From the NCBI RefSeq assembly GCF_016107285.1, contig NZ_RCVQ01000003.1, forward strand, positions 248,001-312,000: a stretch of 64,000 nt of DNA, given 5' to 3'. The position numbers and the translations under genes are program-made. This stretch comes from Roseomonas sp. KE0001. Lineage in GTDB: Bacteria > Pseudomonadota > Alphaproteobacteria > Acetobacterales > Acetobacteraceae. Positions 43,271 through 51,448 of the stretch are shown piece after piece (position 1 is the first letter of the stretch; every line of letters starts with the position of its first letter). A model generated the notes under the pieces. That model searched no databases. It was not told the origin of the DNA and saw nothing but the letters and a program-made list of their open reading frames with translations.

Positions 43271-43584
43271 CGCCGGCCAGGGGACAGCGTTTATTGCGAC
43301 TAACTCGCAGTTGCAGCGAGGGCTGGCGGAAAGCGGTTACTACCGTCCCACCGCTCCGGATCCCGCACTACTCTCCCCGGGTCCGCCAGTCCTCGCTCGC
43401 AGCGGGAACCGATACCTGGCCTGCAGGGGAGGCCAGGTGTCGGGAGCGGGCCGGGGCGGAGCGCGTGTCACTATGCGAACCGCGCGCTCCAGGCTGGTGG
43501 CACCTGAAGGGGGACGCCATCCGCCAGACTTTCTTGCACGCGGGCAGGGCGTGCAGGTCCCGGTCCGCGCCCCCTTCCTTTTTT
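43267..43584 (+). ncRNA. Structured non-coding element, copy B (candidate Fur-regulated RNA)
   Basis: Paralogue of 28543-28852. Stems: 43409-43422 with 43430-43443 (14 continuous pairs including one U-G, loop GCAGGGG); 43458-43465 with 43483-43490; 43536-43541 with 43549-43554. A long-range stem (GCGAGGGCTGGCGGA from 43316 with TCCGCCAGTCCTCGC from 43382) closes the 5' domain. An element matching stem 43356-43366/43402-43411 also exists in copy A. A six-T run ends it (43579-43584). The next gene is in the opposite orientation, so this copy cannot be a leader of a downstream gene. It fills the gap before the dihydroorotase-like gene; minus-strand readings here are judged spurious. Confidence 0.6.
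43294..43314 (+). promoter_or_regulatory. Fur-box-like palindrome at the head of copy B
   Basis: TGCGACTAACTCGCA (43295-43309) is a nearly perfect 7-1-7 inverted repeat followed by GTTGC. It overlaps TTTATT (43290-43295), which lies 17 bp after TTGACG (43267-43272), a plausible -35/-10 pair. Confidence 0.5.
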
Positions 43585-43664
43585 CAGGGAAGGCGGCGCG
43601 ACCCTTTCTCCGGCGAGAATCCCCGGTCCACGCCGGCATGAGGCGCGGCCTCCAGGCTGCCCCC

Positions 43665-44981
43665 TTAGTGGAAGAGCGCCGGCGCGCCGATGGCCTCGCC
43701 CAGGATCTCGTCCTCACGCATCACCAGATGGCCGCGCACCAGCGTCATCACCGGCCAGCCGGTGCAGGACTGGCCGGCGAAGGGCGTCCAGCCGCAGGGC
43801 GAGACAATCCATCTCTCCTCGATGGTGCGGGTCTTGCGCAGGTCGACGATGGTGAAATCGGCATCGAAGCCGGCGGCCAGGCGGCCCTTGGTCACCGCGC
43901 CATAGACGCGCGCCGGGCCGGCGGCCATCAGGTCCACCATCCGGCCGAGGCTGAGGCGGCCGGCGTTCACGTGGTCCAGCATGATCGGCACCAGCGTCTG
44001 CACCCCGGTCAGCCCGGCGGCGGTGGCCGGCCAGGGCTTCTCCTTGTTGGCGCGGGAATGCGGCGCGTGATCGGAGCCGATGCAGTCCACCGTGCCATCG
44101 GCGACGGCGGCCCAGGCGGCCCGCATGTGCCGCTCGTCGCGGATCGGCGGGTTCATCACCGCGTAGCCGCCGAGCCGGTCATAGGCCTCGTCGGTCTGGC
44201 TGAGGTGGTTCACCAGCACCTCGACCGTGGCGACGTCGCGGAAGTCGCGCAGATAGGCCAGCTCCTCGGCCGTGGAGACATGCAGGATATGCGCCGGGCG
44301 GCCGGTCTCCCGCGCCAGCGCCATCAGGCGGCGGGTTCCGAGGAAGGCGCATTCCACATCGCGCCACTCGGCGTGCAGCCGGTGCGGGCCGCCGGCGGCA
44401 TAGAGCGGCTTGCGCTCCTGCAGCCGGTACTCATCCTCCGAGTGGTAGCAGACGCGGCGGCGGCCGGAGCGCATCACCCGCTCCAGGCTGGCATCGTCCT
44501 CCACCAGGAGGTCGCCGGTGGAGGAGCCGGCGAAGACCTTCACGGCGCAGACATCCGGCTCCAGCTCCAGCGCCGCCAGCTCCGGGATGTTGGACTTGCC
44601 GGCGCCGACGTAGAAGCCGATGTCGCACCAGGACTTCCCCTGCGCATAGGCCCGCTTCTCCTCCAGCGCCTTCTGCGTGGTGATGGAGGGGGTGGTGTTC
44701 GGCATGTCGAAGACGGTGGCGATGCCGCCCAGCACGGCGGCGCGGGTTCCGGTCGGGATCGTCTCCACCGCCGGATCGCCGGGGTCGCGCAGATGCACAT
44801 GCGGGTCGATCAGGCCGGGCAGGACATGCAGCCCGCGGCAGTCGATCTCGCGCTCCGCCGTGGCGCCGCCGAGCGCGCCGATCGCGGCGATCCGGCCGGC
44901 GCGCACGCCGATATCGGCCTCCGCCTCGCCCCAGGGCAGCACGCAGCGTCCGCCGCGCAGGATGAGATCATAGCTGGTCAT
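43665..44981 (-). CDS. pyrC: Dihydroorotase-like amidohydrolase
   Basis: 438-residue cyclic-amidohydrolase. HxH metal site in GLIDPHVHLRDPGDPA (about residue 60), carbamylated lysine in CAVKVFAGSSTGDLLVED (about 153), histidines in VCYHSEDEY and HILHVSTAEEL, and aspartate in CIGSDHAPHSRANKEKPW (about 305). This is type I dihydroorotase, with the alternative of an allantoinase-like relative. It converts carbamoyl-aspartate to dihydroorotate in pyrimidine synthesis. ATG 44981 gives the usual N-terminus. It is divergent from the TenA gene. Confidence 0.82.
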   Translation of the reverse strand: MTSYDLILRGGRCVLPWGEAEADIGVRAGRIAAIGALGGATAEREIDCRGLHVLPGLIDPHVHLRDPGDPAVETIPTGTRAAVLGGIATVFDMPNTTPSITTQKALEEKRAYAQGKSWCDIGFYVGAGKSNIPELAALELEPDVCAVKVFAGSSTGDLLVEDDASLERVMRSGRRRVCYHSEDEYRLQERKPLYAAGGPHRLHAEWRDVECAFLGTRRLMALARETGRPAHILHVSTAEELAYLRDFRDVATVEVLVNHLSQTDEAYDRLGGYAVMNPPIRDERHMRAAWAAVADGTVDCIGSDHAPHSRANKEKPWPATAAGLTGVQTLVPIMLDHVNAGRLSLGRMVDLMAAGPARVYGAVTKGRLAAGFDADFTIVDLRKTRTIEERWIVSPCGWTPFAGQSCTGWPVMTLVRGHLVMREDEILGEAIGAPALFH

Positions 44982-45098
44982 GCGGAAAATCCTCTCGGGG
45001 GCGGTGGTCTCTGATCCTGTCTCTAGGCAGAATCCATCGCGGCGGCGACCCCTCGCGGGAGGGGAAGGGGCCAAGGGACAAGGAAGGGAGGCGGCAGG

Positions 45099-45782
45099 AT
45101 GGCCAGGGCGACACCGGAACCAGGCTTCTCGGCACAGTTGCGCCAGCGCTGTGCCGCCGACTGGGAGGCAGCGACCGGACACCGCTTCGTGGAGGAACTG
45201 CTGGCCGGGCGGGTGGAGCCGGCGGTGATGCGCCGCTACCTGGTGCAGGACTACCAGTTCATCGACCGCTTCGTGGCGCTGCTGGGGGCCGCCATCGCCA
45301 GCGCCGATTCCTATGCCGCGCGGCTGCGCCTCTCGCGCTTCCTGGCGATGATCACCAGCGATGAGAACACCTATTTCCAGCGCGCCTTCGACGCGCTTGG
45401 CGTGCCGGCGGCGGAGCGCGACGCCCCGGCGCTGAGCGAGACGACGCGCAGCTTCCAGGCGCTGATGGGCGTGGCGGCGGAGAGCCGGTCCTATGCCCGC
45501 TGCCTGGCCGTGCTTTGCGTCGCCGAGTGGCTCTACCTGAGCTGGGCCAGCCGGCTGGAGGGGCCGCCGCCGCCCGACTTCGTCCATGCCGAATGGATCG
45601 CCCTGCACGCGAACGAGGCCTTCCGCGACTTCGTGGGCTGGCTGCGTGGCGAGCTGGACCGGGTCGGGCCGGCGGAGGCGGATGTCTGCCTCGCCCTGTT
45701 CCGCCGCGCCGTGGCCCTGGAGCGGCGGTTCTTCGACGACCTCTATGGCGAAGGCGGGGCCGCGCCACCCCGCCCGGCCTGA
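45099..45782 (+). CDS. TenA family protein (thiaminase II / aminopyrimidine aminohydrolase fold)
   Basis: 227-residue all-helical TenA/PqqC-fold protein. Conserved marks are GHRFVEELLAGRVEPAVMRRYLVQDYQFIDRF, the C-terminal CVAEWLYLSWAS and HANEAFRDFVGWL. TenA enzymes salvage thiamin pyrimidine. The classical active-site cysteine expected near SYARCLAVLCVAEW is present as candidate cysteines, not proven. GGGAGGCGGCAGG lies upstream of ATG 45099. It is the second PqqC-fold protein in the window but lacks PqqC-specific motifs. Confidence 0.82.
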   Translation: MARATPEPGFSAQLRQRCAADWEAATGHRFVEELLAGRVEPAVMRRYLVQDYQFIDRFVALLGAAIASADSYAARLRLSRFLAMITSDENTYFQRAFDALGVPAAERDAPALSETTRSFQALMGVAAESRSYARCLAVLCVAEWLYLSWASRLEGPPPPDFVHAEWIALHANEAFRDFVGWLRGELDRVGPAEADVCLALFRRAVALERRFFDDLYGEGGAAPPRPA

Positions 45783-45826
45783 CGCCTCCCCTTTCCGCCG
45801 TACCTCTTCTGTTCCATATCTGCCGG

Positions 45827-47293
45827 ATGGCCAAGTCCCCGAACCGCTTCGTCTGCCAGAACTGCGGCACCCTGGCGCCGCGCTGGCAGGGCCGCTGCGA
45901 CACCTGCGGCGAATGGAACACCATCGTCGAGGAGCAGCCGGAGGTCCGCGCCCCCGGCCCGGCCGGCAAGTCGGGCGGCGGGCGGAAGCTGGAGTTCGTC
46001 GGGCTGAAGGGCCGCGCGGCGCCGCCGCCGCGCACGGTGAGCGGCATGGCGGAGCTGGACCGGGTGCTGGGCGGCGGCTTCGTGCCGGGCTCGGTCGTGC
46101 TGGTGGGCGGAGATCCGGGCATCGGCAAGTCCACCATCCTGCTGCAGGCGGCGGCGCGCATCGCCGCGGCGGGCCGGCGCGTGCTCTATGTCTCGGGCGA
46201 GGAGGCGATCGACCAGGTGCGGCTGCGCGCCCTGCGGCTGGGCCTGGCCGAGAGCCCGCTGGGCCTCGCCGCCTCCACCAGCCTGCGCGATATCGCGGCC
46301 AGCCTGGAGGAGGAGCGTGACGCCACGCTGGTGATCGTCGATTCGATCCAGACGGTCTGGCTCGACAGCCTCGATTCGGCGCCCGGCACGGTCAGCCAGG
46401 TGCGCGCCTGCGCCGCCGAGCTGACGCGCCTGGCCAAGACCCGCAACTTCGCGGTCGTGCTGGTCGGCCATGTCACCAAGGAGGGCACGCTGGCCGGTCC
46501 CCGCGTTCTGGAGCACATGGTCGATGCCACCCTCTACTTCGAGGGCGACCGGGGGCACCAGTTCCGCATCCTGCGAGCGGTGAAGAACCGTTTCGGCGCG
46601 ACCGACGAGATCGGCGTCTTCGAGATGACCGACAAGGGGCTCATGGAGGTGGCCAACCCCTCGGCCCTGTTCCTGGCCGAGCGGCGCGGCAACATCTCCG
46701 GCAGCGCCGTCTTCGCCGGCATGGAGGGCACCCGCCCGGTGCTGGTGGAGATCCAGGCGCTGCTCTCGCCCTCGGCCTCCGGCGGCTCGCCCCGGCGGCA
46801 GGTGGTGGGCTGGGATTCCGGGCGGCTGGCCATGCTGATGGCGGTGCTGGAGAGCCGGTGCCGCGTCAGCCTCGGCCAGAACGACGTCTACCTGAACATC
46901 GCCGGCGGGCTGCGCATCAACGAGCCGGCGGCCGATCTGGCGGTGGCCGCCGCGCTGGTCTCCGCCGCCACCGACCGGCCGACCGATCCGGACCAGGTCT
47001 TCTTCGGCGAGGTCGGGCTCTCGGGCGAGGTGCGGCAGGTGGCGCAGACCGATCTCCGCCTGCGCGAGGCCGCGAAGCTCGGCTTCGCCGGCGCCACCCT
47101 GCCCCGCCGCGTGGCGCGGGGGGGGCGGGCCCCGGGCAAGGGCCCGGAGGGGCTGCGGCTCGACGAGGTCGGGCATCTGGCGGATCTGGTGGCCCCGATC
47201 GCCGCGGCGGCGGCGGGCCAGGCCGGGGCGGCGCGGGCCGGGGCGGCGCGGGCCGGGGCGGAGGCTCCGCCGGAAGGGCCAGAGGAAGAGTGA
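45827..47293 (+). CDS. radA: DNA repair protein RadA
   Basis: 488-residue RecA-like branch-migration protein. It has an N-terminal zinc finger (CQNCGTLAPRWQGRCDTCGEWNT), Walker A GGDPGIGKSTILLQ (about residue 90), Walker B LVIVDSIQTVW, the RadA-specific KNRFG motif, and a C-terminal Lon-like domain (about 305-455). The end is an unusual Ala/Gly-rich tail encoded by tandem 15-bp units (GGCCGGGGCGGCGCG) near 47220-47265. ATG 45827 precedes the zinc finger. It follows TenA after 44 bp and leads to cvpA. Confidence 0.95.
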   Translation: MAKSPNRFVCQNCGTLAPRWQGRCDTCGEWNTIVEEQPEVRAPGPAGKSGGGRKLEFVGLKGRAAPPPRTVSGMAELDRVLGGGFVPGSVVLVGGDPGIGKSTILLQAAARIAAAGRRVLYVSGEEAIDQVRLRALRLGLAESPLGLAASTSLRDIAASLEEERDATLVIVDSIQTVWLDSLDSAPGTVSQVRACAAELTRLAKTRNFAVVLVGHVTKEGTLAGPRVLEHMVDATLYFEGDRGHQFRILRAVKNRFGATDEIGVFEMTDKGLMEVANPSALFLAERRGNISGSAVFAGMEGTRPVLVEIQALLSPSASGGSPRRQVVGWDSGRLAMLMAVLESRCRVSLGQNDVYLNIAGGLRINEPAADLAVAAALVSAATDRPTDPDQVFFGEVGLSGEVRQVAQTDLRLREAAKLGFAGATLPRRVARGGRAPGKGPEGLRLDEVGHLADLVAPIAAAAAGQAGAARAGAARAGAEAPPEGPEEE

Positions 47294-47327
47294 CAGCCGG
47301 ACAGGGCTTGGCTATAGGCTGGCGCCG

Positions 47328-47885
47328 ATGACCTGGGTGGACGGCATTGTCCTCGCGGTGCTCGCCCTCTCGGCGCTCATCGCCTTCTTTCGCGGGCTGG
47401 TGCAGGAGGTGCTGGGCGTCGGCGCCTGGGCCGGCGCCGTGCTCTTCGCGCTCTACATGCTGCCCGGCACCGGGCCGCTGGTGAAGACCTGGGTCGAGCC
47501 GGACTGGCTGGCCGAGATCATCGCGCTCGGCGGTATCTTCCTGGTTGCCCTCGTGGTGCTCAAGCTGATGATCGGCTGGTTCGCCGGCAGGGTGCGGGCT
47601 TCCGTGCTCGGGGGTCTGGACCGCGCCCTCGGCATGGTCTTCGGTCTCGCGCGGGGTGCTTTCCTGGTCGTCCTCGCCTATATCGTCGGCGGGCTGTTGC
47701 TTCCCGCTGTCGATCGCTGGCCGGAGCCGGTGCGCGACGCACGGACCCTACCCCTGGTGGCGGATGGCGCCGGGACGCTTGTCTCGTGGCTTCCGCCGGA
47801 GTATCGCCCGCGACTTCCCGATTTGCCGCAGCGCAGCATCCCCGGCATGGACGAGCTGCTGCGGCCCCCGGCGCGAGGCCGGTAG
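47328..47885 (+). CDS. cvpA: CvpA family membrane protein
   Basis: 185-residue protein with four predicted helices (about 5-25, 30-45, 63-83, 100-125) and a C-terminal hydrophilic tail. It has the family phrase WVDGIVLAVLALSALIAFFRGLVQEVLG. CvpA proteins sit in the inner membrane, often directly before purF, and are linked to colicin V production and envelope or stress functions of unclear mechanism. purF starts 11 bp after its stop, preserving that classic pairing. Confidence 0.9.
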   Translation: MTWVDGIVLAVLALSALIAFFRGLVQEVLGVGAWAGAVLFALYMLPGTGPLVKTWVEPDWLAEIIALGGIFLVALVVLKLMIGWFAGRVRASVLGGLDRALGMVFGLARGAFLVVLAYIVGGLLLPAVDRWPEPVRDARTLPLVADGAGTLVSWLPPEYRPRLPDLPQRSIPGMDELLRPPARGR

Positions 47886-47896
47886 CGAGGACACCG

Positions 47897-49381
47897 ATGC
47901 AGCCCCTGCCCTCCACCAACCCCTGGGATGAAGACGACGGCTTCCACGAGGAATGCGGCGTCTTCGGTGTCTGGAACGCCTCGGATGCCGCGGCGCTGAC
48001 CGCCCTTGGGTTGCATGCCCTGCAGCATCGCGGGCAGGAGGCCTCGGGTGTCGTCGCCCTGACCGATCCGGGCTCGGAGAAGGGCGTGTTCAACGCGCAT
48101 CGCGGCCTCGGGCTGGTGGGCGACATCTTCGGCGACGCCAAGGTGATGGCCGGGCTGAAGGGCCGCGCCGCCGTCGGCCACAACCGCTACGCGACGACGG
48201 GCGAGACGGCGCTGCGCAACGTCCAGCCGCTCTATGCCGATTTCGAGTTCGGCGGCCTCGCCGTGGCGCATAACGGCAACCTGACCAATGCGACGGCCCT
48301 CAAGCGCGCCCTGGTCCGCCGCGGCTGCCTGTTCCAGAGCACCACGGATTCGGAGGTCTTCGTCCACCTCATCGCCATCAGCCTCTACGCCAATGTGGTG
48401 GACCGCCTGATCGACGCGCTGAAGCAGGTGCAGGGGGCCTATTCGCTGATCGCCCTGCATCACGGCGCCCTGATCGGCGCCCGCGATCCGCTCGGCGTCC
48501 GCCCGCTGGTGCTTGGCCGCCTGCCCGAGGGCGCCATGGTGCTGGCCAGCGAGACCTGCGCCCTCGACATCGTCGGCGCCGAGTTCGTGCGCGACATCGA
48601 GCCGGGCGAGATCGTCGTCATCGATGACAGCGGGCTGCGCAGCATCAACCCCTTCGGCCGGCAGCAGAGCCGGTTCTGCATCTTCGAGTACATCTACTTC
48701 GCCCGGCCGGATTCCGTCATGGAAGGCACGCCGGTCTATGGCGTGCGCAAGTCGATCGGCGCCGAGCTGGCGCGCGAGAGCCATGTCGAGGCCGATGTCA
48801 TCGTGCCGGTGCCCGATTCCGGCGTGCCCGCCGCCATGGGCTACGCCGCCGAGAGCGGCATCCCCTTCGAGCTCGGCATCATCCGCAACCACTATGTCGG
48901 CCGCACCTTCATCGAGCCGACCGACCAGATCCGCAATCTGGGCGTGAAGCTGAAGCATTCGGCGAACCGGCCGATGATCGAGGGGCGGCGGGTGATCCTG
49001 GTGGACGATTCCATCGTCCGCGGCACCACCTCCAAGAAGATCGTCGAGATGGTGCGGCAGGCCGGGGCCAAGGAGGTGCACATGCGCATCTCCTCGCCGC
49101 CGACGACGCATCCCTGCTTCTATGGCATCGACACGCCGGAGCGGGAGAAGCTCCTCGCCGCCAACCACGATGTCGAGGAGATGGCGCGCATCATCGGCGC
49201 CGACAGCCTGGCCTTCATCTCGCTCGACGGTCTCTACCGCGCCCTCGGCCACGCCCGGCGCGAGAGCGGCGCGCCGCAGTATTGCGACGCCTGCTTCACC
49301 GGCGACTATGCCATTCCGCTGACCGATCTCGTCGGCCATCCCGAGCGCGTGCCCGCCCTGCTGGCGGCGAACGGCCAGTGA
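47897..49381 (+). CDS. purF: Amidophosphoribosyltransferase
   Basis: First enzyme of purine synthesis: PRPP plus glutamine to phosphoribosylamine. 494 residues. The N-terminal nucleophile cysteine follows a propeptide (HEECGVFGVWNASDAAALTA, Cys about residue 20). The glutaminase region includes LQHRGQEASGVV and the PRPP loop VILVDDSIVRGTTSKKIVEM (about 375). The C-terminal cysteines (PQYCDACFTGDY) suggest the iron-sulfur or related class. AGCGAGG lies before ATG 47897; the longer reading overlaps cvpA. The SDR gene overlaps its stop. Confidence 0.95.
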   Translation: MQPLPSTNPWDEDDGFHEECGVFGVWNASDAAALTALGLHALQHRGQEASGVVALTDPGSEKGVFNAHRGLGLVGDIFGDAKVMAGLKGRAAVGHNRYATTGETALRNVQPLYADFEFGGLAVAHNGNLTNATALKRALVRRGCLFQSTTDSEVFVHLIAISLYANVVDRLIDALKQVQGAYSLIALHHGALIGARDPLGVRPLVLGRLPEGAMVLASETCALDIVGAEFVRDIEPGEIVVIDDSGLRSINPFGRQQSRFCIFEYIYFARPDSVMEGTPVYGVRKSIGAELARESHVEADVIVPVPDSGVPAAMGYAAESGIPFELGIIRNHYVGRTFIEPTDQIRNLGVKLKHSANRPMIEGRRVILVDDSIVRGTTSKKIVEMVRQAGAKEVHMRISSPPTTHPCFYGIDTPEREKLLAANHDVEEMARIIGADSLAFISLDGLYRALGHARRESGAPQYCDACFTGDYAIPLTDLVGHPERVPALLAANGQ

Positions 49382-50130
49382 CAGGACAGCCAGAGACGGG
49401 GCGGCCGCTCGCCGGGCAGGTCGCCCTCATCACCGGCGCCAGCCGTGGCATCGGTGCCGCCACCGCCATCGAGCTGGCCCGGCTGGGGGCGCATTGCGTG
49501 CTGGTGGCGCGCACCCAGGGGGGGCTGGAGGAGACCGACGACGCGATCCGGGCGCTGGGCGGCGGGTCCACCCTGCTGCCCTTCGACCTGGTGAAGCAGG
49601 CCGACAAGATCGACGTCATCGGCCCCTCCCTGGTCGAGCGCTTCGGCCGGCTCGACATCCTGGTGCACAATGCCGGGGCGCTCGGCAGCCTGACGCCGGT
49701 GGCGCATATCCAGCCGCGCGACTGGGCGGATGTGGTCGGCGTCAACCTGACGGCGAGCTGGCGGCTGATCCGCACCTGCGACCCGCCGCTGCGCGCCGCG
49801 CCCGCCGGCCGGGCCGTCTTCGTCACCACCGGGCGGGTACGGCGGCCCAAGCCCTACTGGGGCGCCTATGGCGCGACCAAGGCGGGGATGGAGCATCTGG
49901 TCCTGACCTGGGCACGGGAGGTGGAGCACACCCCCCTGCGCGTGAACCTCTTCGACCCTGATGTGGTGGCGACCAAGATGCGCGCCCAGGCCATGCCGGG
50001 GGAGGACCCCGCCAGCATCGTCCAGCCCGCCGAGGTGGCGCCCGCGCTCGCCGCGCTCTGCCGGCCGGAGGAGGCACGGCATGGCAGCACCGTGGTTTTC
50101 GAGCGTCAGGCGGCACAGGCCGCCTCTTGA
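49378..50130 (+). CDS. Short-chain dehydrogenase/reductase
   Basis: 250-residue Rossmann-fold SDR. Coenzyme motif TGASRGIGAA (about residues 18-27), NNAG-type HNAGALGS, and active-site Tyr-x3-Lys as YGATKAGM (about 160). A serine normally preceding it appears as TTGRVRRPKPYWGAYGATK. GTG 49378 overlaps the purF stop (GTGA). It is classed with the YciK-like SDRs often next to purF in alphaproteobacteria; substrate unknown. Transcription may be ended before the asd leader. Confidence 0.85.
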   Translation: MTGQPETGRPLAGQVALITGASRGIGAATAIELARLGAHCVLVARTQGGLEETDDAIRALGGGSTLLPFDLVKQADKIDVIGPSLVERFGRLDILVHNAGALGSLTPVAHIQPRDWADVVGVNLTASWRLIRTCDPPLRAAPAGRAVFVTTGRVRRPKPYWGAYGATKAGMEHLVLTWAREVEHTPLRVNLFDPDVVATKMRAQAMPGEDPASIVQPAEVAPALAALCRPEEARHGSTVVFERQAAQAAS

Positions 50131-50161
50131 CGGCGCCGTGCCGGCCGGCAAAATCCCTCGC

Positions 50162-50254
50162 ATGTCCGTGACGATCACCCTCAAGCGCATTACCAAGACG
50201 ACCGCTCCGGCGGGGCGTCCTCTGGTGGCTGCGCGGACCGACACCGCGGCATAG
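50162..50254 (+). CDS. Probable regulatory leader peptide for asd (Thr/Ile/Lys-rich)
   Basis: A 30-codon reading frame beginning MSVTITLKRITKTT. Nine of residues 4-14 are threonine, isoleucine or lysine, the end products whose pathways pass through the downstream enzyme. Two tandem Thr codons (13-14, 50198-50203) lie immediately before one strand of a 12-bp antiterminator. This is the arrangement of amino-acid attenuators such as the thr leader. The ATG lacks a clear Shine-Dalgarno sequence. It could also be a chance frame, but composition and placement argue otherwise. Confidence 0.55.
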   Translation: MSVTITLKRITKTTAPAGRPLVAARTDTAA

Positions 50255-50289
50255 CACCAGAAGGCCCCGCCGGAGACGGACGGGGCCTT
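50205..50289 (+). promoter_or_regulatory. Candidate transcription attenuator upstream of asd
   Basis: Antiterminator: CTCCGGCGGGGC (50205-50216) is exactly complementary to GCCCCGCCGGAG (50264-50275). Terminator-like: AAGGCCCCG (50261-50269) is exactly complementary to CGGGGCCTT (50281-50289). The two share 50264-50269 and are mutually exclusive. The first strand overlaps codons 15-19 of the leader peptide. The T-run after the terminator is poor (TTG), which weakens the model. Confidence 0.55.
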
Positions 50290-50340
50290 GCCGGACGGAA
50301 CCGGCACCCCGTCTCCTCCGGCCTCCATGGAAGAGACATC

Positions 50341-51402
50341 ATGCTGTCCCTCGAAGAACCCGCCGAAGCCGCCTTCCGCCAGGTCGAGGCCGCCGCGCCC
50401 GTGGTGGCCATCGTCGGCGCCACCGGCGCCGTCGGTGTCGAGCTGCTGCACTGCCTGGAGAGCCGGGGCTTCCCGCTCGGCGGGCTGAAGCTGCTGGCCT
50501 CACCGCGCTCGGCCGGGCGGACGCTCGACTTCAAGGGCCGGCCCGTCACCGTCGAGGCGCTGACCGAGGACAGTTTCGCGGGCGTCGACATCGCGCTCTT
50601 CTCCGCCGGCTCCGGCATCTCCAAGCGCTTCGCCGCCGCCGCGGTGAAGGCGGGCGCCCTGGTGGTGGACAATTCCTCGGCCTTCCGCATGGAGCCCGAG
50701 GTGCCGCTGGTGGTGCCGGAAGTGAATGCGGCCGCCCTGGCCGGGCATCACGGCATCGTCGCCAACCCGAACTGCGTCGCCGCCATCGCCACCGTCGCCC
50801 TGGCGCCGCTGCACCGCGCCCACCCCATCCGCCGACTGACGGCCGCGACCTATCAGGCGGCCTCCGGCGCCGGCGCCGCGGCGATGGAGGAGCTGCGCGA
50901 GGCCACCGCCGCCTATCTCCGGGGCGAGAGCTTCGAGCCCAAGGTCCTGCCGCACCCCTACGCCTTCAACCTGTTCAGCCACAACGCCGAGATGGACCCG
51001 GAGAGTGGCTATAATGGCGAGGAGACCAAGGTGGTGGCGGAGACCCGCCGGATCCTCGGCGCGCCCGAGCTGCCGATCGGCATCACCTGCATCCGCGTGC
51101 CCGTGCTGCGCGCGCATGCCATGGCGCTGACCGTGGAGTTCGACGAGGTGGTGACGCCGGAGGAGGCGCGCGAACTGCTGGCCGCCGCCCCGGGCCTGCG
51201 CCTGGTGGACGACCGCGCCGCCAACCACTTCCCGATGCCCTCCGAGGCCTCGGGCCAGGACGATGTGCTGGTGGGCCGCATCCGCCGCGACATCGGCGAC
51301 CCCTCGGGCCGTTCGCTCGCCCTGTTCGTGGCCGGCGACCAGTTGCTGAAGGGCGCGGCGCTGAACGCGGTGCAGATCGCGGAACTGCTGCTGAAGCGGT
51401 AG
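50341..51402 (+). CDS. asd: Aspartate-semialdehyde dehydrogenase
   Basis: 353-residue NADP-dependent enzyme reducing aspartyl phosphate to the semialdehyde on the way to lysine/DAP, threonine, isoleucine and methionine. Motifs are GATGAVGVELLHCLESRGFP (nucleotide loop), SAGSGISKRFA, NSSAFRM, the nucleophile cysteine in VANPNCVAAIATVAL (about residue 143) and the later GDQLLKGAALNAVQIAE. Length is normal. GGAAGAGAC precedes ATG 50341. It is preceded by a probable leader-peptide attenuator and followed by a hairpin. Confidence 0.95.
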   Translation: MLSLEEPAEAAFRQVEAAAPVVAIVGATGAVGVELLHCLESRGFPLGGLKLLASPRSAGRTLDFKGRPVTVEALTEDSFAGVDIALFSAGSGISKRFAAAAVKAGALVVDNSSAFRMEPEVPLVVPEVNAAALAGHHGIVANPNCVAAIATVALAPLHRAHPIRRLTAATYQAASGAGAAAMEELREATAAYLRGESFEPKVLPHPYAFNLFSHNAEMDPESGYNGEETKVVAETRRILGAPELPIGITCIRVPVLRAHAMALTVEFDEVVTPEEARELLAAAPGLRLVDDRAANHFPMPSEASGQDDVLVGRIRRDIGDPSGRSLALFVAGDQLLKGAALNAVQIAELLLKR

Positions 51403-51414
51403 GCGGGCAGGGGA

Positions 51415-51430
51415 GGGGGCTCGCGCCCCC
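51415..51430. terminator. Hairpin between asd and mlaF
   Basis: GGGGGC-TCGC-GCCCCC (51415-51420, 51425-51430) in the short convergent gap; extended partly by GGA/TTCC. Followed by TT on the plus strand. Confidence 0.6.
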
Positions 51431-51448
51431 TTCCGACCTTCGGCCTGC

